From: Drosophila miranda
Taxonomy: Eukaryota > Arthropoda > Insecta > Diptera > Drosophilidae
DNA: 64,000 nucleotides
Reading direction: 5' to 3'
NCBI RefSeq assembly: GCF_003369915.1
Contig: NW_022881603.1
Location: 23,123,515 to 23,187,514 of the forward strand
Position numbers and translations under genes: made by a program. A model generated the notes under the pieces. It was not told where the DNA came from, did not search any database, and saw only the letters and a program-made list of their open reading frames with translations. Below are positions 1 to 11,762 of the stretch, one piece after another. Positions within the stretch are counted from its first letter, which is position 1; the number at the start of each line of letters is the position of its first letter.

Positions 1-1565
1 GTTGACTGCTATGTTCCACAGAAGAGGAGACAGGACACCACCTTGCGGGGTGCCTCTGTTGACATACCTTGACTGGGCGGACGATCCCATCGATGATGTC
101 ACCGTCCTGCACCATCACCAAGTGACGGTCCACCCCCAGGTCAGTCAGGGCTTCTGTAATGGCGCCCGGTACAACGTTGTTGAAAGCTCCCTCAATATCG
201 AGAAAGGCTATGAGTGAGTACTCTTTGTGATGCAGAGATTTCTCTACCGCTGAGATCACTTCATGAAGAGCCGTTTCCGTGGATTTTCCTTTCCGGTAGG
301 CATGCTGTGCGCCTGACAGCAACTGAGGGTGTATAGTTGTCCTCAGTTGCAGCCCGACGAGTCTCTCAAAGGTTTTGAGGAAGAAGGACGATAGGCTGAT
401 TGGTCTAAAGTCTTTTGCAGAGGATGTGATCCATCGAGGTTACCGGTCCCTCTCCTGGAAGATGTGCCGTCTCGATGGTTGTGCACCCTGGAAAATGTGT
501 GTCTAGTAGAATCTGCAGGGACTCCTCACTGGAGTTAGTCCACGTGCCGTCATTCCTTTTAAGATACCCTACCGAGGGGTTAGTTTTTGAGAGAATCTTG
601 CGAAGCCTTGCGGCCTCTGACGTTTCATCAATTTCCGAGCAAAATTTTTGCCAAGAGGCCCTTTTTGCTTTCCTTGTTTTCTTTTTATATAGTGACAGAC
701 TGATTTTGTAGTCTGCCCAGTGGCTCTCCTCGTTCGCGCTTTTGGCCCTGTTGAAGAGGGTCCTGCAAATTTTACGTAGGATGTCTATTTGTTTTGACCA
801 CCAGGGGGATTTCTTTTTCCCCCTAGGTTTGCTAGAGGGGCACGCTGCCGCGAAGGCTTTGTTGCATGCCTCTGTGAACCTGTTCACTAGGCGATCTAGG
901 TCGTCTTTTGTGTCAGGGCATGATGGTGCTTTGGAGGGGAGTAAGTCCTCCAGGGCTGAGCTATATTTTTCCCAGTTGGCTTTCCTGGGATTAATATAGT
1001 CCTTAGGTTTCGGACACTCGAGGGATAGTGTGGTCTCGATGTATCTGTGGTCAGAGAAAGAGTGGTCATCAAGGACTTGCCAACTCTTGACTATGTCTAA
1101 CAGGTTGGAAGACACTAGGGTGATGTCAATAACCTCCTGTCGATTTTTAATTATAAAAGTGGGGTCGTTGCCCCGATTACAAATAAATAGATTTGAGTTA
1201 AGGATGAAGCTGAAAAGTGACTCACCCCTTACATTTGTGTTCGAGCTCTCCCATTGAGTGTGGTGAGCGTTGGCATCGCAACCTATTAATAGGTCTATGT
1301 CCGACCTCTCGCTGTCGCTGGCTAGTTTGCGAACCAGGTCGTTGGGATGATCGTTTCCCTCATGGGTCATGTAGGACGACATCAGCCTTAGATGTGTCCC
1401 TTTCAGCTCTAGGCTTGCCGCCGTGTTGTCGCTATCGCTGTAATTATGGAGCAGAAAAATATTAAGGTGCTTTCTGGCGAGAATGCAGGTGCGGGTTTTA
1501 CCTTCATGTTGAGCTACAATTATCTTGTACTCCTTCGACCCTAGTCCACAAACCTTGTCTCCCAC
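1..1565 (-). pseudogene. LOA LINE ORF2 fragment: endonuclease and N-terminal reverse transcriptase
   Basis: From 1565 to 405 the frame encodes an endonuclease/exonuclease/phosphatase-type domain (GCDANAHHTQW and SDHRYIE motifs) and a basic linker. It then stops at 405. The next frame continues into RT sequence, with KDFRPISLSSF and the motif A block FLDIEGAFNNV, down to the window start, where T-P-Q-G-G begins. The change of frame near 405-430 marks at least one indel, and a further shift lies near position 60. The rest of RT and RNase H of this copy lie outside the window. Confidence 0.8.
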
Positions 1566-1610
1566 TATCCAAGGTTCCTGGATCAGAGTATAAGAGCAGC
1601 GGATGCTGCT

Positions 1611-3032
1611 TTACAGTGGTGGAGATTGATCTGAAGGAGCCTCAAGGACATCCTTAGTGTTCTCCACCACTGTAATGTCGGCATCCGGATCGTCCTCGAC
1701 TTCCTCGTGGCAACACATCGCCTCGAAGTCGCATCTCAGCATGCCATCGGTGGAGTAGCCCTCTGGGTCTATCTCTGTGTGATCGTCGGGTGCTTCGATC
1801 TCCGAGGCAGTGTCCTGCTCGACTGGCTTGTCGACAGGACATGCCTCGGCCGCCGCATCCGACTTGTAGACCTTTACGGTCACAGAGCTGAACCCAAAAT
1901 TGAGCTCGCCTTTGGCAGCCTCAATCGGGGCCAGCGACTCTTTGTTGAGGACGAGCACCGCCTGGTTTGTGGGGCCCTGTGTCGTCTCAACTTTGACCAC
2001 CTTCCAATCCGCTGTTGGGAGGTGGGGGTTGCATCTTTGCAACATTTTTAGGATGCGCTCCGGCTCCTTCATGGAGGGGGGCACCCAGACTCTCGCCCTT
2101 GGTCTAATGGGCACTTCGCTCCAGTCTACAGCGACGAGCTTCGCCCCTGGGTAGACTTCCCCGACTTGCGGTCCAGGCTGCTTTTCCAGCAGCTCGAAGC
2201 AGCGGTCGGCCAGTGCCGCTTCCACCCACTTCCACTGGTTTCTAGGTATCCGGGAGTCCGCGCTGCCTTTGTCCAGGACGCCAATCAGCGTCCTTTCTCT
2301 GGCAATCTGCGCGAATGATGTGTTAGGCAGCACTCTGGAGCGCTTCGGTGTCGGCCCCGGAGTCTCTTGTGAGCGCTGCCTTTTTGGCTGAGGGGCTTCC
2401 TTCTTCGGTGCTTCCTTGCCAAAGTTCGGCAGCACCTTCGAGGCCCACTCAAACTTCTTTATCCATTTGTCCGTCGGGCTGGACATCTGGCTTGCGTTAT
2501 GCCGACGGAGTATATTGCCAGCACTCCTTCTATCGGCATATGTAAAAGATTTGGCTTGGACACTAGTAGATGGTGACTCATCACCCGCCACTTTACCAGC
2601 AGGCAGAGCAGCCGCAGGATTGCATAGCCACTCTGCCAAGGTATCGGCTTTGGGAGCCAATTAACCACCCACCCCGACACCGGGATGGGACCCCTTTGGG
2701 CTCACCCTAGCATCTTCCGCCGCGCAGGTTTTCCCGGCTGATTTGCGGGTCGGGCCAGGCCTTTGGGCCGCTGCCTTCCCCTGTTTGGGATTGCTCCCTG
2801 TTGGCATTTGGGGAGTGCCAGACTCATTTTTTTTGTTTTTAAATTCTTCCATTCTTTTTCCACGAGCTGCAGAGAAGGGGTACGGTCCGTCCGGGCAGAG
2901 ATCCACGTTGCCCGGATAAGGCATACTTAGAACAGGGGGCTGCCAAGTCCCTGAGCTCTCCGTTAACGACTGGGCTAGTTTTATATACCGGGCCCCCAGC
3001 AAGGCTGACTCTCGGCACAGGTCGAATAACAC
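1611..3032 (-). pseudogene. LOA LINE ORF1, one in-frame stop
   Basis: This is the nucleic-acid-binding ORF1 of the LOA LINE. A single reading frame runs through all 1.4 kb and is broken only by a TAA at 2661-2663, giving a 123-codon and a 349-codon part. The downstream part has a basic proline-rich linker followed by a region with the W-K-W-V-E...C-F-E-L-L pattern that resembles the DUF4780 domain of LOA/Bilbo ORF1 proteins. The C-terminus is acidic. No CCHC knuckles are visible. The stop could be a real mutation or could separate two proteins, but the continuous frame favours mutation. Confidence 0.75.
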
Positions 3033-3346
3033 TCTTAGTCCGGCCCGGTGTGAGTTGAGTGTGGGGGGTTGGGATGTGGGTAGGTAGTGTGTAGGGATAG
3101 GGGGGTGTGTGAGCTACTTATACGAGGCGGCACCACAAGCGCATCGTCAGTGTTGCCACTTCGCGAACACCCGCTGGCTGTCCGGGGCTGCTTATTTTCG
3201 GTACTCTCCCTAGGGATGTCCGATTATTCGCAGCTGACCTACCTATATGACCTGTATATAGATAGGTCGTTCGCTATCCGCAACCTGCGACCCGTCCGGT
3301 GGCATCAGCTAGGCCCCCTTTGAGCCACCTCACGAGCTCACGAGCT

Positions 3347-4353
3347 TCCGACCCCATAAAGTATATATATTCTTGATCAGCATCAATAGCCGAGTCGATT
3401 GAGCCCTGTCTGTCTGTCCGTCTGTCCGTCCCTATTAGCGCCTAGTGCTCAAAGACTATAAGAGCTAGAGCAACGATGTTTTGGATCCAGACTTCTGTGA
3501 TATGTCACTGCTACAAAAATATTTCAAAACTTCGCCCCGCCCACTTCCGCCCCAACAAAGAACGAAAATCTGTGGCATCCACAATTTTAAAGATATGAGA
3601 AAACCAAAAACGCAGAATCGTAGAGAATGACCATATCTTTTAGACTGCAGAATCTGAATTGGATCGTATTATTATTATAGCCAGCATCAAGAAAACAACT
3701 TTTTTTTCTCGCCCTGTCTCTCTCTAACACACACGTAGCATAGGCGGCTTTGCTTAGAGTAAAACATTAGCGCCTAGATCTCAGAGACTATAAAAGCTAG
3801 AGCAACCAAATTTGGTATCCACACTCCTAAGATATCGGACCGAGATGAGTTTGTTTCAAAATTTCGCCACACCCCCTTCCGCCCCCGCAAAGGACGAAAA
3901 TCTGGGGATATTCACAAATCTCAGAGACTATTAACGCTAGAGTAACCAAATTTGGTATCCGCAATCCTGTTAGATTTCCCTATAAAACCTATATCTCTTA
4001 ATTTCGCCCCACCCCTTTCCGCCCCCACAAAAGACGAAAATCTGTGGCATCCACAATTTTGAAGATACGAGAAAACTAAAAACGCAGAATCATAGATAAT
4101 GATCATATCTATCAGGTTGCTGATTCTGGATCAGATCAGATCATTTTTATAGCCAAAGGGAACAAATCAATTTGCACTGGCTACGCAGCGCCCGACCTCA
4201 CGCTCAGACTGATTTTCTGTCTCTCTCGCACGCACTCTTTGTCGTGTCGTTCAATATTAGCGGCGTCTGCCGGAGGAGAGCCATACGTACTAAGTATCGG
4301 GTATAAATGTAGAGTTGCGGTCTCCGCAGCAACTCACAACGTTCCCCCTCGTT
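3347..4353 (+). mobile_element. DINE-1/INE-1 Helentron, 5'-truncated
   Basis: Non-autonomous rolling-circle element (DINE-1/INE-1, ISY in D. miranda). This copy starts inside the left end at the 'gaccccataaagtatatata' block, passes through a short GTCTGTCC/GTCC tract, three diverged modules each ending in a 'ggacgaaaatctg' box, and finishes with the subterminal hairpin GAGTTGCGG...CCGCAGCAACTC and the terminal 'ccccctcgtt'. It lacks the usual 'tatacccgatactc' start. It belongs to the subtype with 'cataggcggctttgct' in the middle. It faces the reverse copy at 4831. Confidence 0.85.
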
Positions 4354-4830
4354 TCTCTTGAATTGCTTGTGGCCCTGTATTCCCAAATATTTGCTTAGAG
4401 TGTATCTGTGTGTCGGTTTCTCTGTGCCTGTGTGTGTAAGTACGCTGGGGATCCGAGAGTGTGTGCGTGCAAGTGTGCGAGAGTTTAAGCTTAAAGCTAT
4501 TGTACACTTGGTGTGTCGTGTCTGCCTCTCTCCGCGTCCCGTGCCCCGTTCCCCGTCTCCCCTTTTACCATGCTACATGTCACCCTTCTCGGGTTGCCTT
4601 TCCCCCATTCACCATTTTGGCGTTGTCTTCGTTGCCGTCGTCCTCGTCGGCCTGTCGCTGTCCTTACAGGGAGCAAGCAGCCAGCCAGTCATCCAGCGAA
4701 GCGGCAGGAGGAATTTTGGGGGAAAGCCACTCAACAAACCGACGGGAGAATGCCCTTTTATGTTAGGTACTTTAAGGTTCGTCCGGCTATGATTGTATAA
4801 AATTCATTCAAATATTCTCTTACAAAATAA
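4354..4830. other. Single-copy spacer between two inverted DINE-1 copies; no gene recognised
   Basis: 477 bp, moderately rich in GT/CT tracts. Short open frames exist in all three plus frames from about 4358 to 4800 but they overlap each other, resemble no family I know and have no splice context. I regard them as chance. The interval is framed by DINE-1 right ends pointing toward each other. Confidence 0.5.
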
Positions 4831-5770
4831 AACGAGGGGGAACGTTGTGAGTTGCTGCGGACACCGCAACTCTACAGTTATACCCGATACTAAGTCAGTA
4901 TGGCTCCCCTCCGGCAGACGACGCTAATATTAAACGACACGACAAAGAGTGCGGGCGAGAGAGACAGAAAATCAGTCTGAGCGTGACGTCGGGCGCTGCG
5001 CGGCCACTGCAAATTTATTTCTTGCTTTTGGCTACAAAAATGATCCGATCTGATCCAGATTCAGCAATCTGATAGATATGGTCATTATTTATGATTCTGC
5101 GTTTTTAGTTTTCTCGAATCTGCAATATCGTGGATGCAACAGATTTTCGTCCTTTGTGGGGGCGGAAGGGGGTGGGGCGAAATTTTGAGATACACGTTTT
5201 ATAGTAAGATCTAACAGGAGTGCGGATACCAAATTTGGTTACTCTAGCCTTAATAGTCTCTGAGATTTTTGAATATCCCCAGATTTTCGTCCTTTGCGGG
5301 GGCGGAAGGGGGTGTGGCGAAATTTTGAAACAAACTCGTCTCGGTCCGATATATTAGGAGTGTGGATACCAAATTTGGTTGCTCTAGCTTTTGAAGTCTC
5401 TGAGATCTAGGCGCTAATGTTTTACTCCAAGCAAAGCCGCCTATGCGACGTGTGTGTTAGAGAGAGACAGGGCGAGAAAAAATGAAATTGTTTTCTTTAT
5501 GCTGGCTATAATAATAACACGATCCAATTCAGATTTTGCAATCTAAAAGATATGGTCAGTCTCTACGATTCTGCGTTTTTGGTTTTATCGTATCTTTAAA
5601 ATTGTGGATGCCACAGATTTTCGTCCTTTGTGGGGGCGGAAGTGGGCGGGGCGAAGGTTTGAAATATTTTTGTAGCAGTGACATATCACAGAAGTCTGGA
5701 TCCAAAACATCGTTGCTCTAGCTCTTATAGTCTTTGAGCACTAGGCGATGAAGGGGACGGACAGACGGAC
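4831..5770 (-). mobile_element. DINE-1/INE-1 Helentron, left end missing
   Basis: Reverse copy starting 'aacgagggggaacgttgtgag' (its right terminus) and running through the hairpin, the 'gtataaaccg-type' core and the three 'cagattttcgtcctttg' modules. It ends after 'gaaggggacggacagacggac' and lacks the terminal 'gagtatcgggtata' hairpin. Subtype with 'cgtctcggtccgatatatt'. Its right end points at the forward copy ending at 4353. Confidence 0.85.
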
Positions 5771-5811
5771 TTTCTAACAGCACATGCGCACTTTTACCCT
5801 TTAGTGTTGGT

Positions 5812-5901
5812 TCACTGATCCTCCACAAACTCTCCATTTTGAGGATTACTTTCAAGTCTTGGTGCTATAAGCTTAAGGCAGAGCAAAATGGTGTTCTCCA
5901 T
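5812..5901 (-). CDS. Possible terminal coding exon, unidentified
   Basis: A 29-codon ATG-to-TGA frame on the minus strand, MENTILLCLKLIAPRLESN onward, ending EFVEDQ. Composition is normal for a protein rather than low-complexity. It lies downstream of the better-supported exon at 6257-6403 on the same strand and could be the 3' end of the same gene. I see no convincing acceptor fixing its 5' limit, and the match may be chance. I recognise no family. Confidence 0.2.
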   Translation of the reverse strand: MENTILLCLKLIAPRLESNPQNGEFVEDQ

Positions 5902-6256
5902 TTGATTTCAGGGTATTCTACTCATGTTGCCTTTGCTGTTGGCAGTGTCGCCATCACCATCACCATCGTAGCCATCGCAGCCAGCTGCCTTTGCCTCTGC
6001 CTCTGTCTCTGCCCCTGACTCAGCCTCTTGTTCTTTCTCTGGCCATGTCCATGTCCCTGGCTCTGGCTCTGGCTGTTCCTGGTCCTACGCTTTGCCAACG
6101 CATTTTTGTTTTGTTTAGAGCGCAAGTTATGCGGGCGCCAAGGAGGAGTAGCCACGCGGAGATGGTGGGCAGAGGAACGGCGGCAGGGGCATGCTTCTCG
6201 GTGCTGAGACAGCAGCACACACCCCGACACATGCCGACAGGTATCGAAAATGTTAC
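5902..6256. other. Low-complexity stretch, likely intron
   Basis: CT-rich and (CTGCCT/CCTGGCTCTGG)-type repeats on the plus strand. Frames here translate to Arg/Gln-rich or Leu/Ser-rich runs driven by the repeats, so none is called. If the flanking exon candidates are real, this is the intron between them. Confidence 0.4.
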
Positions 6257-6403
6257 CCAAAATGCAGCTGAGCTCTCTAGCACCATCTCCAGCACTAGCT
6301 TTAAGGCATTCTGCTCCTGCACCACGTTCATATTCTCCTCTAGAATGCATCTCCAGCTCTGCAGCTCATCTAGCTTCGCAGTCTCATGGACCCAATTCTT
6401 AAA
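6257..6403 (-). CDS. Possible internal exon of an unidentified gene
   Basis: Minus-strand segment of exactly 147 nt (49 codons, phase 0 at both ends), bounded by a good acceptor (TCTATCTTTTGCAG) and a GTAACA donor. The peptide, FKNWVHETAKLDELQSW at its start and LKLVLEMVLESSA near its end, is amphipathic and helix-like with no low complexity, unlike the surrounding CT/GA-rich DNA. I do not recognise the family. The upstream part of any such gene would run into the DINE-1 at 6718. A pseudogene relic or chance frame is possible. Confidence 0.35.
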
Positions 6404-6717
6404 CTGCAAAAGATAGAAAGAAAAGGCGAAGAACTGAAGCTGGAGGCCAAAGTTTATTAGCAAAGTTGGTCTTTAAGCTGCCTTCCCCTGACGTCAGACA
6501 GCACGCCGGAAGAACCAGCCAAGCAATCACACCACCACCCCATTCAAGCCACACTGGGCCCTGCCTCCTCCTTCTCTCTGACGCCACCCTGCCACACGCA
6601 CCTTTACACATTTTTCCACTTCCTTTTCATTTCTCCACTGGGCTCCGACTCCGGCTCCAGCTCCTGCCCTGGACCCTGGGCACAAGTCCGGGTCCGGGTC
6701 CGGGTCAAATGGAAAAA

Positions 6718-7171
6718 TGTGTTAGAGTGAGACAGAGCGAGAAAGAATGAAATTGTTTTCTTGATTCTGGCTATAATCATTATACGATCTGGTTCAGATT
6801 TTGCACTGTAGAAGATATGGTCATCTTCACCGATTCTGCGTTTTTGGTTTTATCGTATCTTTAAAAATGTGGATGCCACAGATTTTCGTCCTTTGTGGGG
6901 GCGGAAGTGGGCGGGGCGAAGTTTTTAAATATTTTTGTAGCAGTGACATATCACAGAAGTCTGGATCCAAAACATCGTTGCTCTAGCTCTTATAGTCTTT
7001 GAGCACTAGGCGCTGAAGGGGACGGCCGGACGGACGGACGGACGGACAGACGGACAGACAGACAGGGCTCAATCGACTCGGCTATTGATGCTGATCAAGA
7101 ATATATATACTTTATGGGGTCGGAAACGACCACAAATCTAATATACCCCACTCATTTTGAGTATCGGGTAT
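6718..7171 (-). mobile_element. DINE-1/INE-1 Helentron fragment (left-end part)
   Basis: Begins abruptly at 'tgtgttagagtgagac' and keeps the last 'cagattttcgtcctttg' module, a GGAC/GACA microsatellite, and the terminal 'gagtatcgggtata'. About 450 bp of a roughly 1.1-kb element, with the right half missing. Confidence 0.85.
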
Positions 7172-9414
7172 AATAATGCCTAAAGTGTGTTTAAACATAG
7201 AGCTATCGCAGCTTTAAGGGGGCTACCCATTCCCATTCCCACTCTCTCTGTCTTTCTTTCTAGTATCCTTCGCGGCTATCTAGCACAGATACACGCCAGA
7301 ACAAACACTCTGATACCAACACTGGCACACGTGCGCGCTGTGCCATAAAGTGCTCAAGTTACTTGCAGGGATTACCTACATGCCCACATACCCACATCCA
7401 CTCGCTCCCCCATGCCCACCCTCCGCATTGGAACAGTGTGGAGCAGAAGTTTTGGGGCCATTTTCTGGCCATTCTTCAGACGATCCTCGGGCCGGACCAC
7501 AGCGCGTATGCGTCATATTGAAGCCAGTTCCACAGTCCAGGCTCAGACCCAGGCTGAGTTCCGGCCGCAAGGAGTTTAGCATTTTCCAATTGCTGCAACT
7601 TTTTTAGCTACTGCCGCTTTTCTAGAGAAAAACCAAATTTCCCAACTACACACAAGGACGTGGAAATGGAAGAGAAGGAACAGGATGTGCGGACGGTCGC
7701 ACAGATGAGGCGGAAGCACGGACAAACAAACGGATAAGAAGGCAGGCAGCAGGCAGCTGAGGTAGGGAGGGAGGCAGGGAGGAGAACAGCGGACGCGTCG
7801 CAAGGAGCAGCGAAGAAACGAATGAAACAGAGCCCAAGAACGAAACGTACATGGAAGATAAGCGCACAGAGTGCGGCACTGATAACGCAGGTCCTGTGCC
7901 GTGCCGCTGGGGGAGGCCATGGCGTGGCGGCATGATGTAGGTGTGGGGCCAGGGCCTGGTGAATTTTAACATTTTAGAGAAAATGCGAACGGGAAAATTT
8001 CGAACGTCAGGCTAGAATGTTCGAAACGAATTGTGTGAGGGCTACGGAGTGTTGGAGTCGGTGAGAGGGTGGAGATGGAGCTGGAGCTTGATCTGGGGGG
8101 GAGGGAATGCTCCACACACACACAGAGAATAAAGGGGGAGGACTCTGTGTGTGTGTGTGTGTGGGTAAGTAGTAGCTGCGCTGGAACGAAACAATTTGTA
8201 ATTTATTTGCGAAGCGTGCGATGTGCGCTGTGCGAAAAGTTGAGGCAGCTGCCAAAGGCGTAGCCCTCGACCATAGGAGAGACAGTAGCTTCAGCTGAAA
8301 CTGAAACTCGGTCTGGGTCTCGACTGAGACCCAACCTAGAGCTGAGAGCACGCGTAAGCAGATACACAGATGATGTCCTCCCCTCCAGAACACACACACA
8401 CAGGCACACACACACACTCAGATAGCCATAGACAAAGGCAACGCGTGGGTGGTCCCCTGGTCCTGCTGGGTCTCTGAGTGGAACGATGGTGGATGTACTG
8501 GCATCCATCCACAGCGAGGGGTTGCTTGCTGGTTGGCTGCTGTTGGTCCACCGCCTTTAAAGACCTTTCAACTTTAAGGCGGAATGCCATCCATAGGTGC
8601 AACCTGTAAAATTACCTTGGCAAACGAGATAGTAGCAATTCTGAAATTTATTTAATGTACTTTAATGTTTTAAAATTGAATGCTTTACATTTTGAATTTA
8701 AGTTTTTAATTAACTTCGTGTGGGTTTGTGTGTGTGAATGGGCTTATGTTAATGCGTCAATGGATGTGTGAGTAAGTGCAGGTTTATTGTTTAATGCTTC
8801 ACCAGCTCTAAGCATCATTTATAAACTATTTGTATAGGTGTTTATTGTTTAATCAAAGCTGAAGTTTGTTTTACTGGAAGTTATTCTTGCATCACTCAGT
8901 CCGGCAGGGCAGTATTGTATTCGAGTGAGCTGTATCTCCAATGCTGTGGGGTCCATTAGTGTCCTTATTAATGGCGACTAAGTGCCGTCTGGGTGTGACC
9001 TGGGTGTAAGTTGTGGGGCTAAATAATCTATCTCAAAATGCAAATATCAAGCACATTATAAACCATTATATCCTTTATCCAATATTTAATATATCAAAAT
9101 TCATCGTTTTCGTTTTCTAATTAGGTATATGGCGGAGAAGAGCCTTTGGGACTCTGCTAACTACAAAACTTGTATTGTTATTCGTTCGAGTATTTTTCTA
9201 TTGTTTGCTTGGAGGGTTGCCTATGTGAACAAAATGGAACCTGGAGTGTGGTCTGGGTCCTTTGGAGGTTGCATGCATGCATCTGTGTTTTATTTTGTGG
9301 TAACTATTAATCAGTCTTGTATACAATAGAATTAAAATTATCAAATTGTCTCTAACCATGCTACATCGATATATCTTCTCCTCTCCTCGTAGACAGCAGC
9401 ATTGCCTAGTATTA
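7172..9414. other. Non-transposon DNA with microsatellites; no gene called
   Basis: About 2.2 kb without a convincing gene. It holds CA/GT runs (about 8114-8164 and 8392-8417), AG-rich tracts near 7670-7810 and an AT-rich half (8600-9410). Open frames here are driven by repeats or lack splice signals. A 66-codon plus frame at 9129-9329 starts MAEKSLWDSANYKT but matches nothing I know. It could be intron or intergenic DNA of the gene hinted at near 6.3 kb. Confidence 0.4.
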
Positions 9415-10526
9415 AACGAGGGGGAATGTTGTGAGTTGCTGCGGAGACCGCAACTCTACAGTTATACCCGATACTAAGTCAGTATGGCTCTCCTCCGGCA
9501 GACGCCGCTAATATTAAACGACACGACAAGGAGTGCGTGCGAGAGAGACAGAAAATCAGTCTTAGCGTGACGTCGGGGGCTGCGTCGCCAGTGCAAATTG
9601 ATTTGTTCCTTTTGCCTATAAAAATGATCTGATCTGATCCAGATTCAGCAATCTGATAGATATGGTCATTATCTATGATTCTGCGTTTTTAGTTTTCTCG
9701 AATGTGCAATATTGTGGATGCAACAGATTTTCGTCCTTTGTGGGGGCGGAAAAGGGTGGGGCGAAATTCTGAGATATACGTTTTATAGTGAGATCTAACA
9801 GAAGTGCGGATACCAAATTTGGTTACTCTAGCCTTAATAGTCTCTGAGATATGTGGATGCCCCAGATTTTCGTCCTTTGCTGGGGCGGAAGGGGGTGTGG
9901 CGAAAGTTGGACACGAACGGTCAAGGTCCGATATCACAGGAGTGTGGATACCAAATTTGGTTGCTCTGGCTCTTATAGGTTCTGAGATCCTTGAACTCAT
10001 ATTTTGCAATTGGCAAAGCCGACCATGAAACCTGTGTGTTAGAGAGAGACAGAGCGAGAAAGAATGAAATTGTTTTCTTGATTCTGGCTATAATAATTAT
10101 ACGATCTGGTTCAGATTTTACAGTCTAGAACATATAGTCATCCTCTACGATTCTGCGTTTTTGGTTTTATCGTATCTTTAAAAATGTGGATGCCACAGAT
10201 TTTCGTCCTTTGTGGGGGCGGGGCGAAGTTTTGAAATATTTTTGTAGCAGTGACATATCACAGAAGTCTGGATCCAAAACATCGTTGCTCTAGATCTTAT
10301 AGTCTTTGAGCACTAGGCGCTGAAGGGGACGGACGGACGGACGGACGGACGGACGGACGGACGGACAGACGGACAGACAGACAGGGCTCAATCGACTCGG
10401 CTATTGATGCTGATCAAAAATATATATACTTTATGGGGTCGGAAACGATTCCTTCTGGACGTTACACACATCCACTTTTACCACAAATCTAATATACCCC
10501 AATACTCATTTTGAGTATCGGGTATA
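9415..10526 (-). mobile_element. DINE-1/INE-1 Helentron, near full length
   Basis: Complete reverse copy from 'aacgagggggaatgttgtgag' to 'gagtatcgggtata'. It contains the hairpin near the right end, three internal modules, and a (GGAC)n/(GACA)n tract near 10326-10383. It is the subtype with 'gtcaaggtccgatatcacag' and 'gaactcatattttgcaattgg'. About 570 bp downstream of RYBP's stop codon. Confidence 0.9.
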
Positions 10527-11098
10527 AAAAGCGGTTACTAATACACAAAACCATTTTGTGGGTGCTTGGACTTCGTTACAGATTCACTCTTAACATCGAT
10601 ATTAGCTTTCTTTAAATCATATTTTAATTGAAAACTTATTAAATTAACGATATCCTTGTCGAAAATATACATGATAAAATATACATACATATACAGAAGA
10701 TGCATTCAGCGATAATAAATTAGGAATTAGAATTACAATACGAGACGGATACACACAGAATCTGTTGGTAGAATATATACAGGGGTAGCACATTCGCAGG
10801 GGGCTGCAGAGGGACGTGTAAATGCGTTACTCTCTTTTGTCCCGCTCTGTATTTGCCCTCTACTGGCCAGGGCTGGAAGTCGCTGAAGCCATGCACCGGG
10901 GGGCTTCGAACGTTGCCTAATACTCAATAACTTATAGTGATTTCGATTTACATATGTTTCGGGCCTAACAGTTAGAATTTACAATTTGCTACTTGTACAC
11001 TTAGACGAGGGAAAAGGGCGGGGCGGGCCGGGGCCTGGAGAATCGTGGCGCACAATATCAAAAGGTAGCACGGGCTTCGGCTGGCAACGGGCCGCAAA
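10527..11098. other. RYBP 3' flank / probable 3' UTR
   Basis: AT-rich DNA without coding signal between a DINE-1 and the RYBP stop codon. A 64-codon minus frame at 10733-10927 has no family signature. Probably contains the RYBP 3' UTR; no polyadenylation site can be fixed by eye. Confidence 0.5.
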
Positions 11099-11762
11099 TT
11101 AACTCCGGCTGTCGTTGCTCTCGGTGAAGCTCTGCTCGCTGGACTCGCGCCGGCTACTCACCGGCTTCGCCTTGTACTCTGTGATGAAGACGGTGACGGA
11201 GTTGACGGTCACCTCTCGTGTCTGCGCCGTGGAGCGATCAACGTTCTTCAAACGGGCCGGGTATATTTTGTGGCGCTGCCTGTCGTGTCCACTCCCGTGC
11301 CGTGAACTGGAGGCGGATTTACCGTTGGGCATGTTGCCGCTGGCTCCGGGCAGTGTGGCTGCCTGCTGTGCGACTAGCGCCGAGTTCAGGCGAGGCTTTC
11401 GCGTGGAGGTTCCTAAGCGGTGTGAAGGGAACGAACGAAGAGAGTGATAGTGAGTGGAGGAGAACATCGTCATTTGACAAGAGCAAAGAAAACAAATAAC
11501 GCGCACAGCGAACGATTATTCGCCGTCCTTCACGGGTAATTGAAATATGACGCAGCGGCTACATTTGCAGCCGTTGCCACTATCGCAGTCGCTGTGGCCG
11601 CAAATGAAATCGAGGTCACTCACCTTTCCTCACGTCACACATGCGGCACTTGAACGCCTCGGCCGAGTTCCTGTACGTGCAGACGCTGCAGTCCCAAAAG
11701 TTGTCTTCAATCATTTTCGCTTGGCGCTTTTGTCGTCGCACGGGCGATGATTTCTTGTCCAT
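11099..11762 (-). CDS. RYBP: RYBP, RING and YY1 binding protein (two exons, intact)
   Basis: Subunit of non-canonical PRC1. In this family it binds RING1/Sce and YY1/Pho and reads H2AK118ub-type ubiquitin. Exon 1 is 11762-11624 and exon 2 is 11412-11099, with a 211-bp intron (GTGAGT...TTAG) and matching phase. The protein is 150 aa, the length expected for fly RYBP. Residues 20-47 form the RanBP2-type zinc finger (W-x-C-x2-C, then C-x2-C at 39/42). Residues 48-95 are a basic Ser/Gly linker. Residues 100-127 ([20 protein letters not shown] onward) are the conserved C-terminal block that contacts RING1. An acidic serine-rich tail follows. No lesion is visible. The ATG is the first in frame and precedes the zinc finger at the family position. 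A possible divergent partner lies at 19788. Confidence 0.93.

Larger units (their letters stand above)
1..3330 (-). mobile_element. LOA-clade non-LTR retrotransposon (Bilbo/TRIM-like), 5' half, cut by window edge
   Basis: On the minus strand this block reads 5' leader (about 3330-3033), ORF1 (3032-1611), then ORF2 with an apurinic-type endonuclease and the start of a reverse transcriptase (1565-1). LOA elements are LINEs whose ORF2 carries EN, RT and RNase H. The last 52 bases (1-52) are identical to 45581-45632, where the 3' half of another copy of the same family begins, so both pieces belong to one family. The 5' limit is soft: coding signal ends at 3032 and a DINE-1 begins at 3347. Both ORFs carry lesions, so this copy is inactive. 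Confidence 0.85.

Noticed and set aside
4358-4800. Cys-rich secreted-like frame MNCLWPCIPKYLL
   Set aside because: Three overlapping open frames, CT-rich repeats and no family match; no evidence for translation.
5922-6350. Long minus and plus frames rich in Gln/Arg or Leu/Ser
   Set aside because: Composition is dictated by CTGCCT/CCTGGCT repeats; overlapping frames in both strands are open for the same reason.
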